This document shows, piece by piece, positions 34,783-48,300 of a stretch of DNA of 64,000 nucleotides. The notes under the pieces were generated by a model that saw nothing but the letters and a program-made list of their open reading frames with translations, was not told the origin of the DNA and did no database searches. Source of the DNA: Sequoia sempervirens (lineage: Eukaryota; Streptophyta; Pinopsida; Cupressales; Cupressaceae). The stretch lies in contig VDFB02254964.1 in assembly GCA_007258455.2 (NCBI GenBank), positions 1-64,000 of the forward strand, read 5' to 3'. The translations under genes were made by a program, and so were the position numbers. The stretch's first letter is position 1. Every line of letters begins with the position of its first letter.

Positions 34783-35344
34783 ATGTACTATTTTTAGAAT
34801 ATATTTTTACTCGTTCATCGAAACGTGAAACAAATTAAATTTTTTAAAACTACACTCCATTCTACACATGATGAAAAAAAAATCAATTTTTGATTAGTTT
34901 TCAAAAAATTTAGGGGGGAGCATGCTCAAATTTTGGCTTTTCAGGATGTGTCCACTTTTGAAATTCTTAAAATATTATATATTCATTAAAAAAAGTATTT
35001 GAAAGAATGAGGATAAACTACATGGTGTTAGCTAATTTCTCACCATTCAGATTTTTGAAATTCTAAAAAAAGGTTAATAAAAAAGGGGGAGCCCTCGGGT
35101 GGTATGTTATTTTTTTGATAAAAGAAAGACCTATTTCCCCCCCTTTTTGAGACTGTTAATCTTCATTAATTTCATAAAGAATTAGTAGCTTAGAAACTAG
35201 ACTCGGAGCACTTCAACTTTTGTTCTTGTTGCATCTTGAAATTTTGAGTGTAACTATCTTCATTTTCTCATGCAAATTAGATTTTTTTGTATTTCAAAAA
35301 AAAAGTGACATCATAAGAGCCAAAATTGTGTCACAGATCTCCAT
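34783..35344. other. AT-rich spacer
   Basis: No gene or clear element. TTGTGTCACA near 35,324 echoes the TIR of the element at 31,221, but no second terminus was found. Confidence 0.5.
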
Positions 35345-35801
35345 GCACTTATCCTCTAAGCTTAACCATAGAATTAAAATCACCAGCTAAAATCCAAGGA
35401 AGATATGGAGCACATGATCTAACATACTTTATATGGTCCCAAAGCCAGATTTTTCCACGAATATCAATCGGGACATAAACATTGGTAACCAAAATGGTCT
35501 CACTAGTTTCCAAGGAAGAGGCAACCATGGAAATAGTAGAGTGACTAGAAATCCACCAAAGTGGATCAATCTTTCTTGGATCCCAAAAAAGAGCCAAACC
35601 TCCAGAACTCCCCTGAGAACCAATGCACTGACGCTAACCAAAATACCAGATGCGAGAAGCACACTGAAGCATGAAATGAACTGAAAGTTTAGTCTCCTGA
35701 ATAAAAAAAATGTCTAGAGAATGGAAAATAACCAGATCATGAATAGCCTTTTGATGGGAGGTTTTATTCAAACCCCTTACATTCTATGAGAGAACAATCA
35801 T
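35345..35801 (-). pseudogene. LINE ORF2 endonuclease (APE-type) fragment
   Basis: From 35,801 the minus strand reads MIVLS, a stop in place of Trp, NVRGLNKTSHQKAIHDL, FIQETKLS and, after a frameshift near 35,600, SGGLALFWDPRKIDPLWW and PWILAGDFNSMV. These are the N-terminal endonuclease motifs of plant L1-type LINE ORF2: N-x-RG-x-N, QETK and GDFN. The fragment is lost after GDFN. LINE copies are usually cut at the 5' side, so keeping only the ORF2 start implies a later deletion. Confidence 0.85.
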
Positions 35802-37218
35802 GGGGGAGATGGAGAAAAGTGAGCATCAATGGGTTTAACAAACCCATATTGTTACACCCCTAACTTTAACTATGTTTTACTTTTTACTTTTAAAGTAATT
35901 AGTAGATGATTGTGTGTGATTCAATCATTTGATGTTTAGGAAATTTTTTTGGAAAAATCAATGTTTTCATGAGTTATGTTTATTTGACTAAAATTGACAT
36001 TAGTTTAAAAGTTGTCAAGATGTGATGATTTCATGAGGATTATGAAATGATTATTGATACACTAATCTCAAGTTAGTGATTGCAAGTTGCATTTAGGACA
36101 CAGGTTTCTGCCCCTCCAAGAAAGGGAGGGAGAGCATCGTCAAAGAGAAGGGTATAAATACAAGGAAAAGAACAGGTTGTCACCATCCTAGGTCTAGTAT
36201 AGGTGCAAAATGGTGGAACCTAGGTTAGTCAAGTAAGTGATACTCAACCCTTATGGTCTAAGTTTATTTCTTGACTTGACAAGTTGTCGATGTCATTTAA
36301 AGTCTTTTCAAGATGTTTAACATCAACCTAGTCATTTTGGGAAAGTGACATCGTCAAGGTTGAAAATTAGTTGTTTTGCGACTGAGACACTTTTTGTCGA
36401 ACTCGTCGCTTCTTATGTCATAATCGAGTTTATGTTGTGACCTCATTAGCTTAATTGGTATAATTGATAATATGTGTTATATATTATATGCAGAAATTAT
36501 AATTCCTTGCGAACTAGCGACAACATGTTTATAAAAGTGTGATAACAAGTAAATTATTTTGTGGGTGTCAAATTGAGAAATGTTGGTTAATGTCAATATA
36601 GCAGCATGTAGTATATTTAAACTACCACCTTAAGTTTTTCCACCATATAATAACTTAATTTTTTTAATACTTTGCTACAATATGAGTCATTTGGAAAATG
36701 CTTATTGGCTAAAGTAGTTGAGGAGTTTGATGTTTAGCTTGAACTCTTTGAGAGGAGAACATTGGATTTTAATGTGGAGTTTTATTTTGTTTCAACGTCA
36801 AACAAAGCCTCAATAGGTTGTGGGGCCAATGCCACGAAGGGGGACAAAACAAATTAACATGCATTTAATTGAAAATTTATCTTTAGTTGTGTGAGAAAAT
36901 CATGAAGGCAATGGGGTTAAATTTGAATGCAAGATAAATTTGAATTCAAAGAATATATAATGGTTTCTATAACTGTTTCTTGCTCGAGTATTATTGAGGA
37001 TGTATTTGAATCAAAGAATACATATTATCCAGGGGAGAACAGTTGGAGAATGGTCTTAACCACTTTTAAAAAGGAGTTATATCTATTTGTGTGGGGGCCA
37101 TGTGGAAACTTGAGGAAGATGGAAAAATATTTTCACCATTTTTTAATACATTTCTTACCTCTTTATGGTCGTGGCTTCTCCCATACGCAAGCAACGGCAT
37201 AACCAACTTGTTATAACT
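35802..37218. other. Unassigned spacer, possible solo-LTR remnant
   Basis: TGTTACACCCCTAAC at about 35,850 looks like a gypsy LTR start, and TATAAATAC near 36,154 could be its TATA box. No matching end or second LTR was found, so this is only a suggestion. The short frame at 36,927-37,202 shows no recognisable domain. Confidence 0.3.
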
Positions 37219-38162
37219 GGGTGAAGCCATAATAGTGGTTTACAATTTGATGGAGGAAGGAAAACTAAGAAAAAAATGACCCCATGGAAAAAAACAATGG
37301 TTTTAGGGGATTGAATGAACCTACAAGTTCGACAGAACCAAAAAGGGGTTCAACCAAACTAGGGTTTGAGCGAACCCATTAATTATTGGGCCCACATTTC
37401 CCTCCCAAAAAACAAAAGAAAAATGCAATTTGAAGGGGGTTTGAATGAACTAGGGTTCAAATGAACTCTGGTTCGAACAAACCCCTAGGGGTTCGTACGA
37501 ACCCCCCTTATTCCTCATTTTCCCATTGAAACACAAAAAATCCCTAAATTTTTACGCTTTGAAGCTCGGGTTGAGGATGAAAATGGAAGACTCTTCACAA
37601 ACCCAACTGGAATGAAGTAGTCCTCAGAAAGAGCTATCTAACAAATATAATTTTAATATGTTTTGGCTTTATTATGTATTTGTTTTTTAGTTTTATTAAA
37701 CATAGCTTTTTCATCAAAAATGAAGTTTTTTGTTTTGCACATGTGGAAAAATAGCAGATTATCAAAAAAAAATGAAAAATATGAGTGCACCAGATATTGA
37801 AGTCCTTGATCCAAAAAAAAATAAAAAAATTGATATATACATCAAAGGTTACTCATTATATAGACGCGCTATGTCTAAATTGTAATTCATTTGACTTCAA
37901 AACTTGATTAACAAAAAAATATTCAATAAAAAACTATCTAACCGAGTGGAAGCACTAGATATCAGAGTTACAAATCTAAATCTGAAAGAATTAGAATTTT
38001 ATCCTTCATGGAAAAAAATTGATCCATTGTACGGTGTGCGTCACTTTTTTAAAAATGTTGTTTTCTTAAAAAAACCAATTTTCATGGGAGATGGAAAAAG
38101 AAGTGCAATCTGATTCCAAAAAAATTGAAAAAAATATTTTTAGAATCTACAGACAAAATGTG

Positions 38163-38273
38163 GGAGCTGGCTACCCAGCCTACAAAATCTAATGCACATC
38201 CCATGGGCTGCATGTTATGCCCATCCTGCATCAACTATAGAGACCCCACGACCTGCTCTAGTTCTATCAGTCA
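38163..38273 (+). repeat. Left TIR of the MULE
   Basis: Inverted match to 54,998-55,108. The TSD CAAAATGTG directly precedes it. Short open frames here are accidental translations of the TIR. Confidence 0.85.
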
Positions 38274-41200
38274 AAAAAGTACACAACAACTTGCCATCTA
38301 CATCATCCTCCACTGTCAAGCCTCAAAAGAGAAGAGATGGACCATTAATTTGCAGCAAGCGGCAAATTTATTCCCCAACTACCAAATAATTTCGTCCCCC
38401 CAATTTTCCCACAAAAATTACCCATCATCTTCATTTTATAACAAGCGCAATTTTCCAGAAAAAATTACCAGGCTATAGGTGAGGACAAAGGAAATTACAC
38501 GCTCTGGTAAGTTGTTCTAAAAATTACGCATTGTGTTTATGAAATGATTTTGGCGTATGTTTGGTTTTTATTTTTTTAATCAATAAGATTAATATTGGTA
38601 CCAGTCTTTAAAACAAAATCTTTATCCTTCACCGATTTTAACTCCAAAATGGAAAAACCCTACGGGGGTGAATATAGATTTTATCTTCCAATACATGTCC
38701 CTATGTCTGCAAGATCCACTCATGTATTCAATTAATTTTGGCCAAAATGTAGAAAATTTACATATCAAAGCATGGTCGACTAAAAATTCCTCACAATTTG
38801 CAATTCCAAAGTCCATTAAAATTTCATAAATATCTATTAAAATTTTAGGGACAAAGCTTTTACCCAAATTATCCAACTCAGTTTTAAAGCCTCTAGAATT
38901 ATCATCATCCCTTTTTGCCATGCCATTAATGGGATCGGTTGGAGAGCAAGCGATGGAGTCCTGGTAAAATCCATTGCCCTGCTCCGATCTTCATCTCAAA
39001 ATTGGTAAGGAAAAATTTCTTCTCTGTCATAATACTAGGGTCAGGCCGAATGAGATGAGAAGGTCAATTTTTGAACTATATCACCATTTGTAACTTCTTC
39101 AACCTATTGTGTGATGTCTGTCAAACATGACTGATCACATAGAGGACATATCATTAGAAGAGATAAAATAACAGTTGTGTGTAGATGTTGGCTTCAAAAA
39201 TAATATTTGTGTAAAGCTTGTGCATAAGGGAGCTCACTTTATTTTGTATGGGCTAGCTTGTTGTAGTGTCGTACTAATAAATTATGTTGTGAGATCTCTC
39301 CAAGCTTAATTTCTCAATTATGCTTCAGACATTGTGATCAAGATATACAAAATTAAACAAGTGCGGTCTTAATATACAGACTATGAGACTATGTTATTGC
39401 TGATAGACTGCACAACTATCTCATACAACATAGATTACATACATAAATAAATTGTTGCAGCTTCCTCGTGGTTACAATGAAACCTGTGACCCACTAATCC
39501 GCACTAGGAAAACTCATAAACCTGGGCAAAAAACCTTCAATTAAATGTATTTTTTTTACCAATAAATTTAATATTTTTTATGACTATTTAATTTTTATTA
39601 TTTTTTATTATAAATATTAAATTCATTGGTAAAATCAAATTTAAAAAAATTAATTATTGAATAAATGTAAGAAAGTGTGTTAAAGTGTAAATACTTATTT
39701 CAATATTTTTAAAATATAGGGACAAATTTATTTTAAATAATGTTTTTACAATGTATATATTTTTGTAAGGTTTGTTTTTTCATTCAAAACATATGCAAAT
39801 TTCTATTTTATCCTTACTTATTTTTTATTTTATAATTTACATTTCCATCCTAAGGGTATTAACTTTTTCTTGAAGCACAAAGTAGAACTCTTATATGACA
39901 ACACAACCCATTTCATATTTTTCAATATTGTCTAGTAAATAAATACATCACTAGTGAGAAAGCATTTTATTAACACTTGTTGAGCTAAGATTGAAATAAA
40001 TTACAAGGGAGGGAAAATGAAAGAAAATGCTTATGAAATGACATATTTTCTATTGGATAAGAAAAATAATCATTTTTTTTTTCTAAGCAATTTCCATTCT
40101 TTGTTTTGGTTGTGTAGTGTGCATTGGCAAAGTGAGTGCGATGCATAGCGGGGCAGCTATAGAATGCGAGTGTCTGTGAGAGGCTCCAACTTTTAGATTC
40201 AAATATAGTTATCTATAGGTATTAAGTTTTTAAATTCCATTTATGTCAATTTTGTTGCTATTAACAAATAAAATTTTATAACTGAAAATTAATATTATCT
40301 TAGATCAAAACTTTCTTTGTTGGATTTTAGTAAAATTTATAGATTAATGAAAATTCAATTTATTATATTTTCTAGTGTATTTAGGGAAAAAATATTTCAC
40401 AATGGTATTACATAGTGAATAATGTTATATTGATAATTTCTATACAATTTATTTGTTTAAATATTTCAATCTCTACACACTTTTTTCTGTGATGTATCTT
40501 GTAAATAATATTGGATCCAATGAAAATTTTCATGTTAATTTAATCTTTTTGACATACTCAAAATTTCAAACGTTTTAATTTTAATTTAATCTTTATGACA
40601 AACCAAAATTTTCTAAGAAATATCTTTGTAAGAAACAAATTTTTATAACAAATAATTGGATGTCTATCAGTTATGTCCCTAAGTTTTCTTAAATATAGAG
40701 GAGGGTCTAGAGTATGTTCACTTGGTATAAGGGAAGCATTGTAAGAGTGTCGTCTTAAGATTAAGGGATCCTTCACATGGAGTTAATCAAAACCTAGTCA
40801 AAAACTTTTGGACCATTGGAGTTAATCATACTTCACATTTGTTGATCATTGGGGTTATGGTATTCCACATTTTTTGGACCATTCGGGGTAATGGTATTTT
40901 GCATTTGTTTGAGTGTTTACAAGGATCTATGAGATGGAGTATGTTGGGTATGTTGTAAAAAGCATCTATGTTGATAGTTGAGGATGAATAGAAATGGTAT
41001 GGGACATCTTGAGGAGTTTTGAATAAAAGTTATGAACCTTAAAGAATGACCTTAAATTTTGCTACAATTTCATTGATTTGAATAGGTAGTGAATTCACCA
41101 TCTATAATGGTGAAATTTTCTTTGTTATGATGATTGTGTCAAGTACCATAGAAAATTGGTTGGATACTGATGTGAATGTGTGGTCACCCCAAATGGTTTT

Positions 41201-41373
41201 CATCAATTTGGTTATTTGATTTATTATTTGATGGGGAATATCATATATTTATTTCCCATGCCTTGAGTGGGTTTGGATCTCACTGGTATAGTGGATTATA
41301 AGTGTTGTTAGAGCTTCTAGAATATACATGTAGAATAGAAAGCCAATTTTTATTTTATTTATTATTTTGAGTT
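38274..41373. other. AT-rich MULE interior, no gene assigned
   Basis: Mostly AT-rich. One minus-strand frame (38,622-38,921, 99 residues, starts MAKRDDDNSRGFKTELDN) has ordinary amino-acid composition and might be a captured host fragment, but I recognise no domain. The rest shows nothing coding. Confidence 0.4.
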
Positions 41374-41397
41374 TATATATATATATATATATATATA
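41374..41397. repeat. (TA)n microsatellite
   Basis: An uninterrupted TA dinucleotide run of about 24 bp in AT-rich sequence. The surrounding 41,398-42,427 is AT-rich with no gene. Confidence 0.9.
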
Positions 41398-42427
41398 AGT
41401 ACCAAATATAAGTGATTAAAAATATTTATAGGTTATTAAATTATTTAGATGAAATAATAATTTCATCTTATAACTCTATAAAATACTAAAATTGATGTAT
41501 TTTTAATTTATTTTTTAAATTTAATACAAATAAATTAATAATTATCATATTAGATTTTTAAGTTATATATTTTTAATAATCTTCTTAAGATATTTTACAT
41601 AACAATCCACATAAAATTAAAATAATTATATTATCTAAATATCTTTATTTTATTAGTTTAAATTAAAATAAGTAAAATTGCATGGAATAAATATATGGGT
41701 AAAGATTAAATTACACATAGGATAAATATATAGGTAAATTAAATTACACATAGGTAAATAAATATATAATTAAGTATGAATGAACTTTGTTAAATTTACT
41801 ATTGCATATAAGTTTATACATTAATATACTAATTTTAAAAACAAAAATATTCTTTGATCTCATTATAAAATATTTTTTGACACTAGAATAATAATTAAAT
41901 TATAAAAGAATGAAAAAAATATATTCTTTTTAAAAATTCTAAATTAATTGATTTAAAATTAGAAAATAGAAAATTAAATTTCAAAAATCCGAAATTTATA
42001 ATTACACAAATTTGTTTCTAAATTCATATATATAAATCATAAAAAATATTCACTTTTTTCTTAATAAAATTGAAAACATTTCAAAGAGGAAAAAACACTC
42101 ATATTCTATTTTATTCAAAATCAATATATATCTATAAATAAATATTATAAATTTAAGGTTTCACTAAATATTTTATTGTACAAAAATATAGAAACTTAAA
42201 TATGCATCTAATAGAAAAAAAATTCATAATAAGTGCACATCTTATTGTTAAACAATTGCAAAATTAAATACAAAGAAAATATGAAAAACATTATTATAAC
42301 AAATAAAAATAAGTTCTTAAATTAATATATATTTAAAACTAGCATATCTATCTTTAAAAAAATGCAATAAAGAATTGCATTTACACTTATCATATAGTTT
42401 TAAAATAATTTATATAATATTATTATT

Positions 42428-43042
42428 ATGGTTAGGGTTAGATTACAATTTAATAATTAGGGCTAAGATTACAATGTTGTCAAGGTTAAGGTTCAATTGG
42501 GGTTAAAGTTCAATGAGGTTGATGGTTCAATTATGGTTAAGGTTAGGTTTAGATTAGTGTGATTGTTTTACGATTAGTTAAGGTCAAGGTTCTTATAGGT
42601 TTATAATTATTGCTATGGTTAATTAGGATTAGAATTACAATTTGCAAGGTTAGGGTTCAATTAAGGTTAGAGTTCTAGGATGAATTAAGGTTAGGGTTCT
42701 TATAGGCTTATAATTATTGTTATGTTTAATTAGGGTTAGAATTACTATTTGCAATGTTAGGGTTAGATTAGTATGAGGGTTCTAGGATGAATTAAGGTTA
42801 GGATTTGTATAGTGTTACAATTACTATTACAATTCAAAAAGGATTAGGGTTAGGTTTGACATTATGATTCATTTGGGGTTAGGGATGGGGTTAGTCTTTA
42901 ATTATAATGTGTATATTTTGGTTAGGGTTAGGGTTCATTTAGTAATATATTAAATATATTATTATAATATTTTAAATATAATAGTTTATAGGGAGTGGAC
43001 CATGGTTAGAATTACAATTAGGGTAGGATTAGGGTTAGTATA
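42428..43042. repeat. Degenerate telomere-like tract (G-strand)
   Basis: Recurring GGTTAGGGTTAG and TTAGGGTTC phrases mixed with AT-rich spacers, G-rich strand on plus. This is opposite in orientation to the tract at 14,967-18,084. Units are interrupted, not clean arrays. Confidence 0.7.
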
Positions 43043-44835
43043 AATTTTTAATCTAATTAAGGTTACATTCAATTTTAATATATTATTGGTTGCCCCAAAA
43101 TATATATTAATGGTTATAATCACTTTTAGTTTAACCCTAATATGAATATAATAATCACAAGAATTAGAGTTCAATCTATGATTAGAATTATGGATGCATT
43201 AAGAAGAGGATTGGAAGGATATAGATTGCAGATGGAACCTCTTAAAAGGAAAGGAGGTGGAAAGAGAATAAACAAACCAAGGCTAGGAGAGTAGAGGAGT
43301 TAAAAGGAGAGGAAATAGGATTAAATCACAAAAGAAATTAGATGGAAAAAATAGACTAATAATATATATAGAGAAATGAAAAAAGAAAGTCTACGTTTAA
43401 ACTTAACTAAAAAAAATGATACACTACTCTTTATAATTTAATGATATATTGTAATCAAACTAATATGTTTTCATTTATAACATGATATATTTGGTATTTT
43501 AATCATCTATAAATATATATATAGGTAAAAAATTAAAATAATAAATAAAGAAAAATCGGCTTCCTCTATTTTATATCATTTTATTAATCTAGAGCACGAA
43601 ACGCTTCATATATAGCAAATTCTTAAAGGTGTTCATCAACACAACTATTTTTTCAAACACTTAGACTATAGCAAATTATAGACAATCATAAGCATTTGTG
43701 TATTTTTATGATCAAGTGTCAAACCTATGGATCAAATTTGAATTTACAAGTGTGAAGATCATTATGGTATGAAAGTGACATAGAATGAAAACAAAATAAT
43801 TAACAGTTTGCTAGAACATAATAAAACACAATTTGATAAACATCTTGTAAATTAATATTATCTTAACTCTAATATCTAAATATACTAATATATTATTACA
43901 TTTGAATTCATCCTTAAATAATTTATGTAAAATAATTTTATTTTCTGTAAATTTCACTTTTATTTATAATTATTCATTTTTTATTTATTTTTTAAATCTC
44001 CAAATTTCACCATTCAATTGGTAGATGTTTAAAAACATATCATGAGAAAACAAACATAAGGTCATACAAACATTAAAAATTTAATTTCAATTAGTAGGGG
44101 TGGAAATCTAAAGAAATATAACTACTCTTAATTGAATTGTGTGCTCACAAATCACATTCTATAGTGTGAATTTGACTTTACCAGTACATCCAAAATAACA
44201 ATTTAACATAAGTTCATATTCACACTATCAAGATGTCATACAAGAAAATATCATATTAAATTCATTTGAATATTATCTCATAAAATATATGGTTTAGGTA
44301 TGAGGTATAACAGTATGTATCACTAATCAAATAACAAATTTATGGGAACACAAGAAAAAAAATGATTTAAGTTCATTTTAGATAATATTTTTGACCATAT
44401 ATATATTTTTCATTTAAAAATTCTATGTAGTACCATAGTCCCCCAAGCTACATAGAATGTTGAACCAACACACATTTACATGTCAAATATATTATTTAGT
44501 CTCATACATAATTTTACTAATCAAAATTTATCATTTCACACCATATTTTTGAAGGTCAAATGAAGTCAATATATATAAAAATAAAAAAATACATATAGGT
44601 AGCACTTATTGTCAGCTTTCTAAAACATGTTAATTTTTCCTATCCCATTATGTATTGATGTGTCATTTTGTAAAATTGCCACAAAGTTGAGGTCCTGGTT
44701 AATTTTGACAACCCATTTTCAACTAAGAATCCTTTGGAGTTCTAAATACAAATAAACAATTTCGCAACTATGAATATAAATAAGATAATAATTCTTGAAT
44801 ATTAAGACACTAAGATGTATGTATGGCAAAGATAC
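43043..44835. other. AT-rich MULE interior
   Basis: No gene seen. Bases 43,395-43,439 are the left edge of a duplication whose other copy begins at 53,638. Confidence 0.5.
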
Positions 44836-45355
44836 TATAATTTGGGGACATAATTTGTATCTCTAACTAACTAAATTAATCTCATGAAATACTCTTGTAT
44901 AAAATAGAGAAGAAAAGCCACAAATAATCATTTTAGCCATTACAAAAATAGATGGACATGCTTATTTAAAGTTTTGGAAAATTCATCAATAACTACATCC
45001 TAAAAATAAAATTAAGAAAAAAAGTGAAGTTTCACATAAATCTATGCTAATAATCCAAGAAGAGGGAATTTAAATATAGAATAGTTTATATGTATACTAT
45101 AGGTTTGTATGTGTAGCCACTAACACTAAAGAAAGGAGAAAAATGAAGAAATGAACATGATTTTCATTTTTCAATTACATGTAAATAAGTCAAATGTTTA
45201 TATATATTTTTTCCAAGTTAAAGTTCAACCTTGAATTGAAAAAAGTTAGATTTTTTAGGTTGGGTTTTCCTATTTTATTCATATTTTTTAATTTTTTTTT
45301 GGGTTATAGGTTCATGGCTAACACGCATGGATCTTTGGGTCCCTCTCAAATATCT
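44836..45355 (+). repeat. Direct duplication, copy 1 (upstream of transposase)
   Basis: About 520 bp nearly identical to 53,676-54,196. It contains the upstream region and the first short exon-like segment (ATG at 45,314, product MANTHGSLGPSQIS) of the transposase gene. The second copy begins MTNTHGSLGPSQIS at 54,155. Confidence 0.88.
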
Positions 45356-48300
45356 TTTAAATAAGTCATCATCTTGGTCATTGTGTTGATGATTCCCTAC
45401 ATGAGACTAATGTAGTAAGCATTATTATTGGTTTAAATCAATTGGACCCCACACAAAGCAAGTTTATCACCTCTTTGATTTTTATCACATATTTGAAAAA
45501 GATAAAGGTCCACTAACCATCTTTTAACATTATTCAGAATGGGCAAGCCAACAAAGCGAGAATCACTCCTTCATTTAGGTGTACAAGACATTCCCAATCA
45601 GGGAAATCATTTCTCAAGTGTTGACCTTGAATGGACACCTATTGGAGATGAAAATGGTGAGATAGACATATGTGCTGCAATCCCTCTTCAGAGACTCCCT
45701 CAGTTTGTTAAAGGGGAAGGCTTATTAGATAGTACAGAGACAAATTTTATACGCAAAGTGCATCGAGAGCCCAACTTGATAGAACCTAGCGACCATACAA
45801 CCATGATGTACTCAAGGTTTGCTTAGATTCAATATAATAATTATGCATGTAAGAAACTATAGTTTCTAGTTGTTATATCAATTAATATATATTTTGTACA
45901 TGTGTAAACAGTTATTGGTGTGCTTTTGGCCCCGATGATAACCGAAACAAACCTCAAACCATGGAAAGGAAACGAAGGTTTGTCCCAAAAAGGGGTTGTC
46001 AAGCCCACTTTCTTGTTAAGGTTATGTATGGTAGACCAAATGTTGCGATCATTACATATAATGATTTCAGTCATTGTGATAAAAATGGTGAATTTTGCCA
46101 CGGAAAAGATGACCCTTCTAGTGATCCAAGAAGCAGTGTTGCACCAAGGTTGTCAAATGAATGTAAACCGTATATTGAATCCTTATTGCTAATGGGGGTG
46201 GGGATTGACACAATATGCGAACAACATTATTTAGACCATGGTTTGACTCATTTGATGAATAAGAGGGACACATGTTTGTTGAGGAAAGATGTTTTGAATG
46301 CATGGAAAAGAGTACGGTCGCTTCAATCCCAAAAGAATGAAGATGACACAAAAGGTGTAAGCATGTGGCATGCAGAGGAGAAAGATAACTTCTTTTACTA
46401 TAAAAGGCCAAATAATGTGGAAAATATTCCATTTACCATAGGAATCCAAACATCATGGATGCGAGAAATGATGGTGAAACATTCACATAACTCAATCATT
46501 GCAATGGATTCCACATTTTCAATGAATAAATATGGTGTAAGTAAAACAATGTTAATTGTATTTATGAATCTTAATTTGAAATCATTAATTTATTCTACTA
46601 AACATATAATAATTTATCAATGGTTTATTGATGTGTAGTACCAGTTATATACCTTGCTTGTATTTGATGAACAAGAGGCTAGTATACCTGTTGCATGGGC
46701 CATAACCTCAAGAAATAAAGTTGAGGATATAAAGGACTGGTTGACAGAAATTTGTAAAAGAGGGAAACAATGCAAAGAAGATTGGAATGTCAATGCATTT
46801 ATGACAGATGATGCTAGTGTTGAGATTGAAGCAATCAGGTTTTTATTGGCCTTAATATTTTATTTAATTTTTTTAAAATGCTACTTATGAGATTTTATAA
46901 TGTAACAATTATTATTTTTAGATTGCATTACTTATGAAATTTTATAATGTGACATGTAGATTGTCCTTTGATTGTCGAGTACTTTTATGTATTTGGCATG
47001 TACGTAGGGCATGGTTGAAGAATGTATACAGGTAAGTCAATCTTTAATTAAAATATGTGGAATAACTGAACATTACATGTATAACCTCATAGCTTGATAT
47101 TATGTTTTATAATCCAGGTATGTCAATAATAAGGATGTTGGAATTAATATGTTTGATAGATTAGGTGAGATAATGTATGCAATGAGTGATGACGAAGAAA
47201 TCACTACTCACCTAATAAAAAATTTCATGGAGGAATTCAAAGAGGAGAAGAAATTTATTGATTACTTTAAAAAATCTTGGTGTCATGATGAGACTCATAT
47301 TGGTAAGCTCATTAAATTATTCATTATGGTTTTTTATGCATTTACATCGTTTAACCTATTTTTATTTATACTAAGATGAATTTTATGATTGTTTGTATAG
47401 AGATGTGGGCAAAAAAATATAGAAATTTTCCTCATGCAAATCAAGAAACCAATTCTTCCATTGAGTCGGGTGATCCCACAATAGTGGTTTACAATTTTTG
47501 GCCAAACTGGACACTGAAATTTTTATTTTTAACTAAATCTTCATATTCAGACACCTATAGCGGCTAAACCATGAGGAATTTGAAGATGATGCAAACTAGA
47601 GTCTCATCACATTTTTTCTGTAGATTCTAAAAATATTTTTTTCAAAATTTTTGGAATCAAATTGCACTTCTTTTTCCATCTCCCACAAAAACTAGTTTTT
47701 TTCAAAAAATAGCATTTTTAAAAAGTGACGCACACTGTATAATGCATAACTTTTTTTCCATGAAGGATAAAATTCTAATTCTTTCGAATTTAGATTTGTA
47801 ACTCCGATATCTAGTGTTTGCACTTGGTTAGATAGTTTTTATTGAATATTTTTCTTTAATCAAGTTTTGAAGTCAAACCAATGACAATTCAGACATAGCA
47901 CGACCGTATAACACATAACTTTTTTTGTATATATCGAAATTCAAATTTTTTTTTTGTTGGATCAAGGACTTCAATATCTGGTGCACTCATATTTTTCAAT
48001 TTTTTTTTGATAATCTGCTTTTTTCCATATATGCAGAATAGAGACCTTCATTTTCGACGAAAAACCTATGTTTAATGAAACTAAAAAAATAAATACATAA
48101 TAAAACCAAAACATATTAAAATTATATTCATTGGATAGCTTGTTTCGAGGACTACCTAAATCCAATTGGGTTTGTGAAGATTCCCCCATTTTCATCCTCA
48201 ACCTGAGCATCAAAGCGTAAAAAATTAGGGAAAAGGGGGGTTCACTAGAACCCCCAGGGGTTCATTCAACCCCCTCAATATGCATTTTTCCTTTTGTTTT

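Noticed and set aside
38125..38478. Plus-strand frame starting inside the 1-kb element and crossing the MULE TIR
   Set aside because: It spans a transposon border, so it is a chance frame; its mirror at 54,882-55,154 is the same TIR translated.
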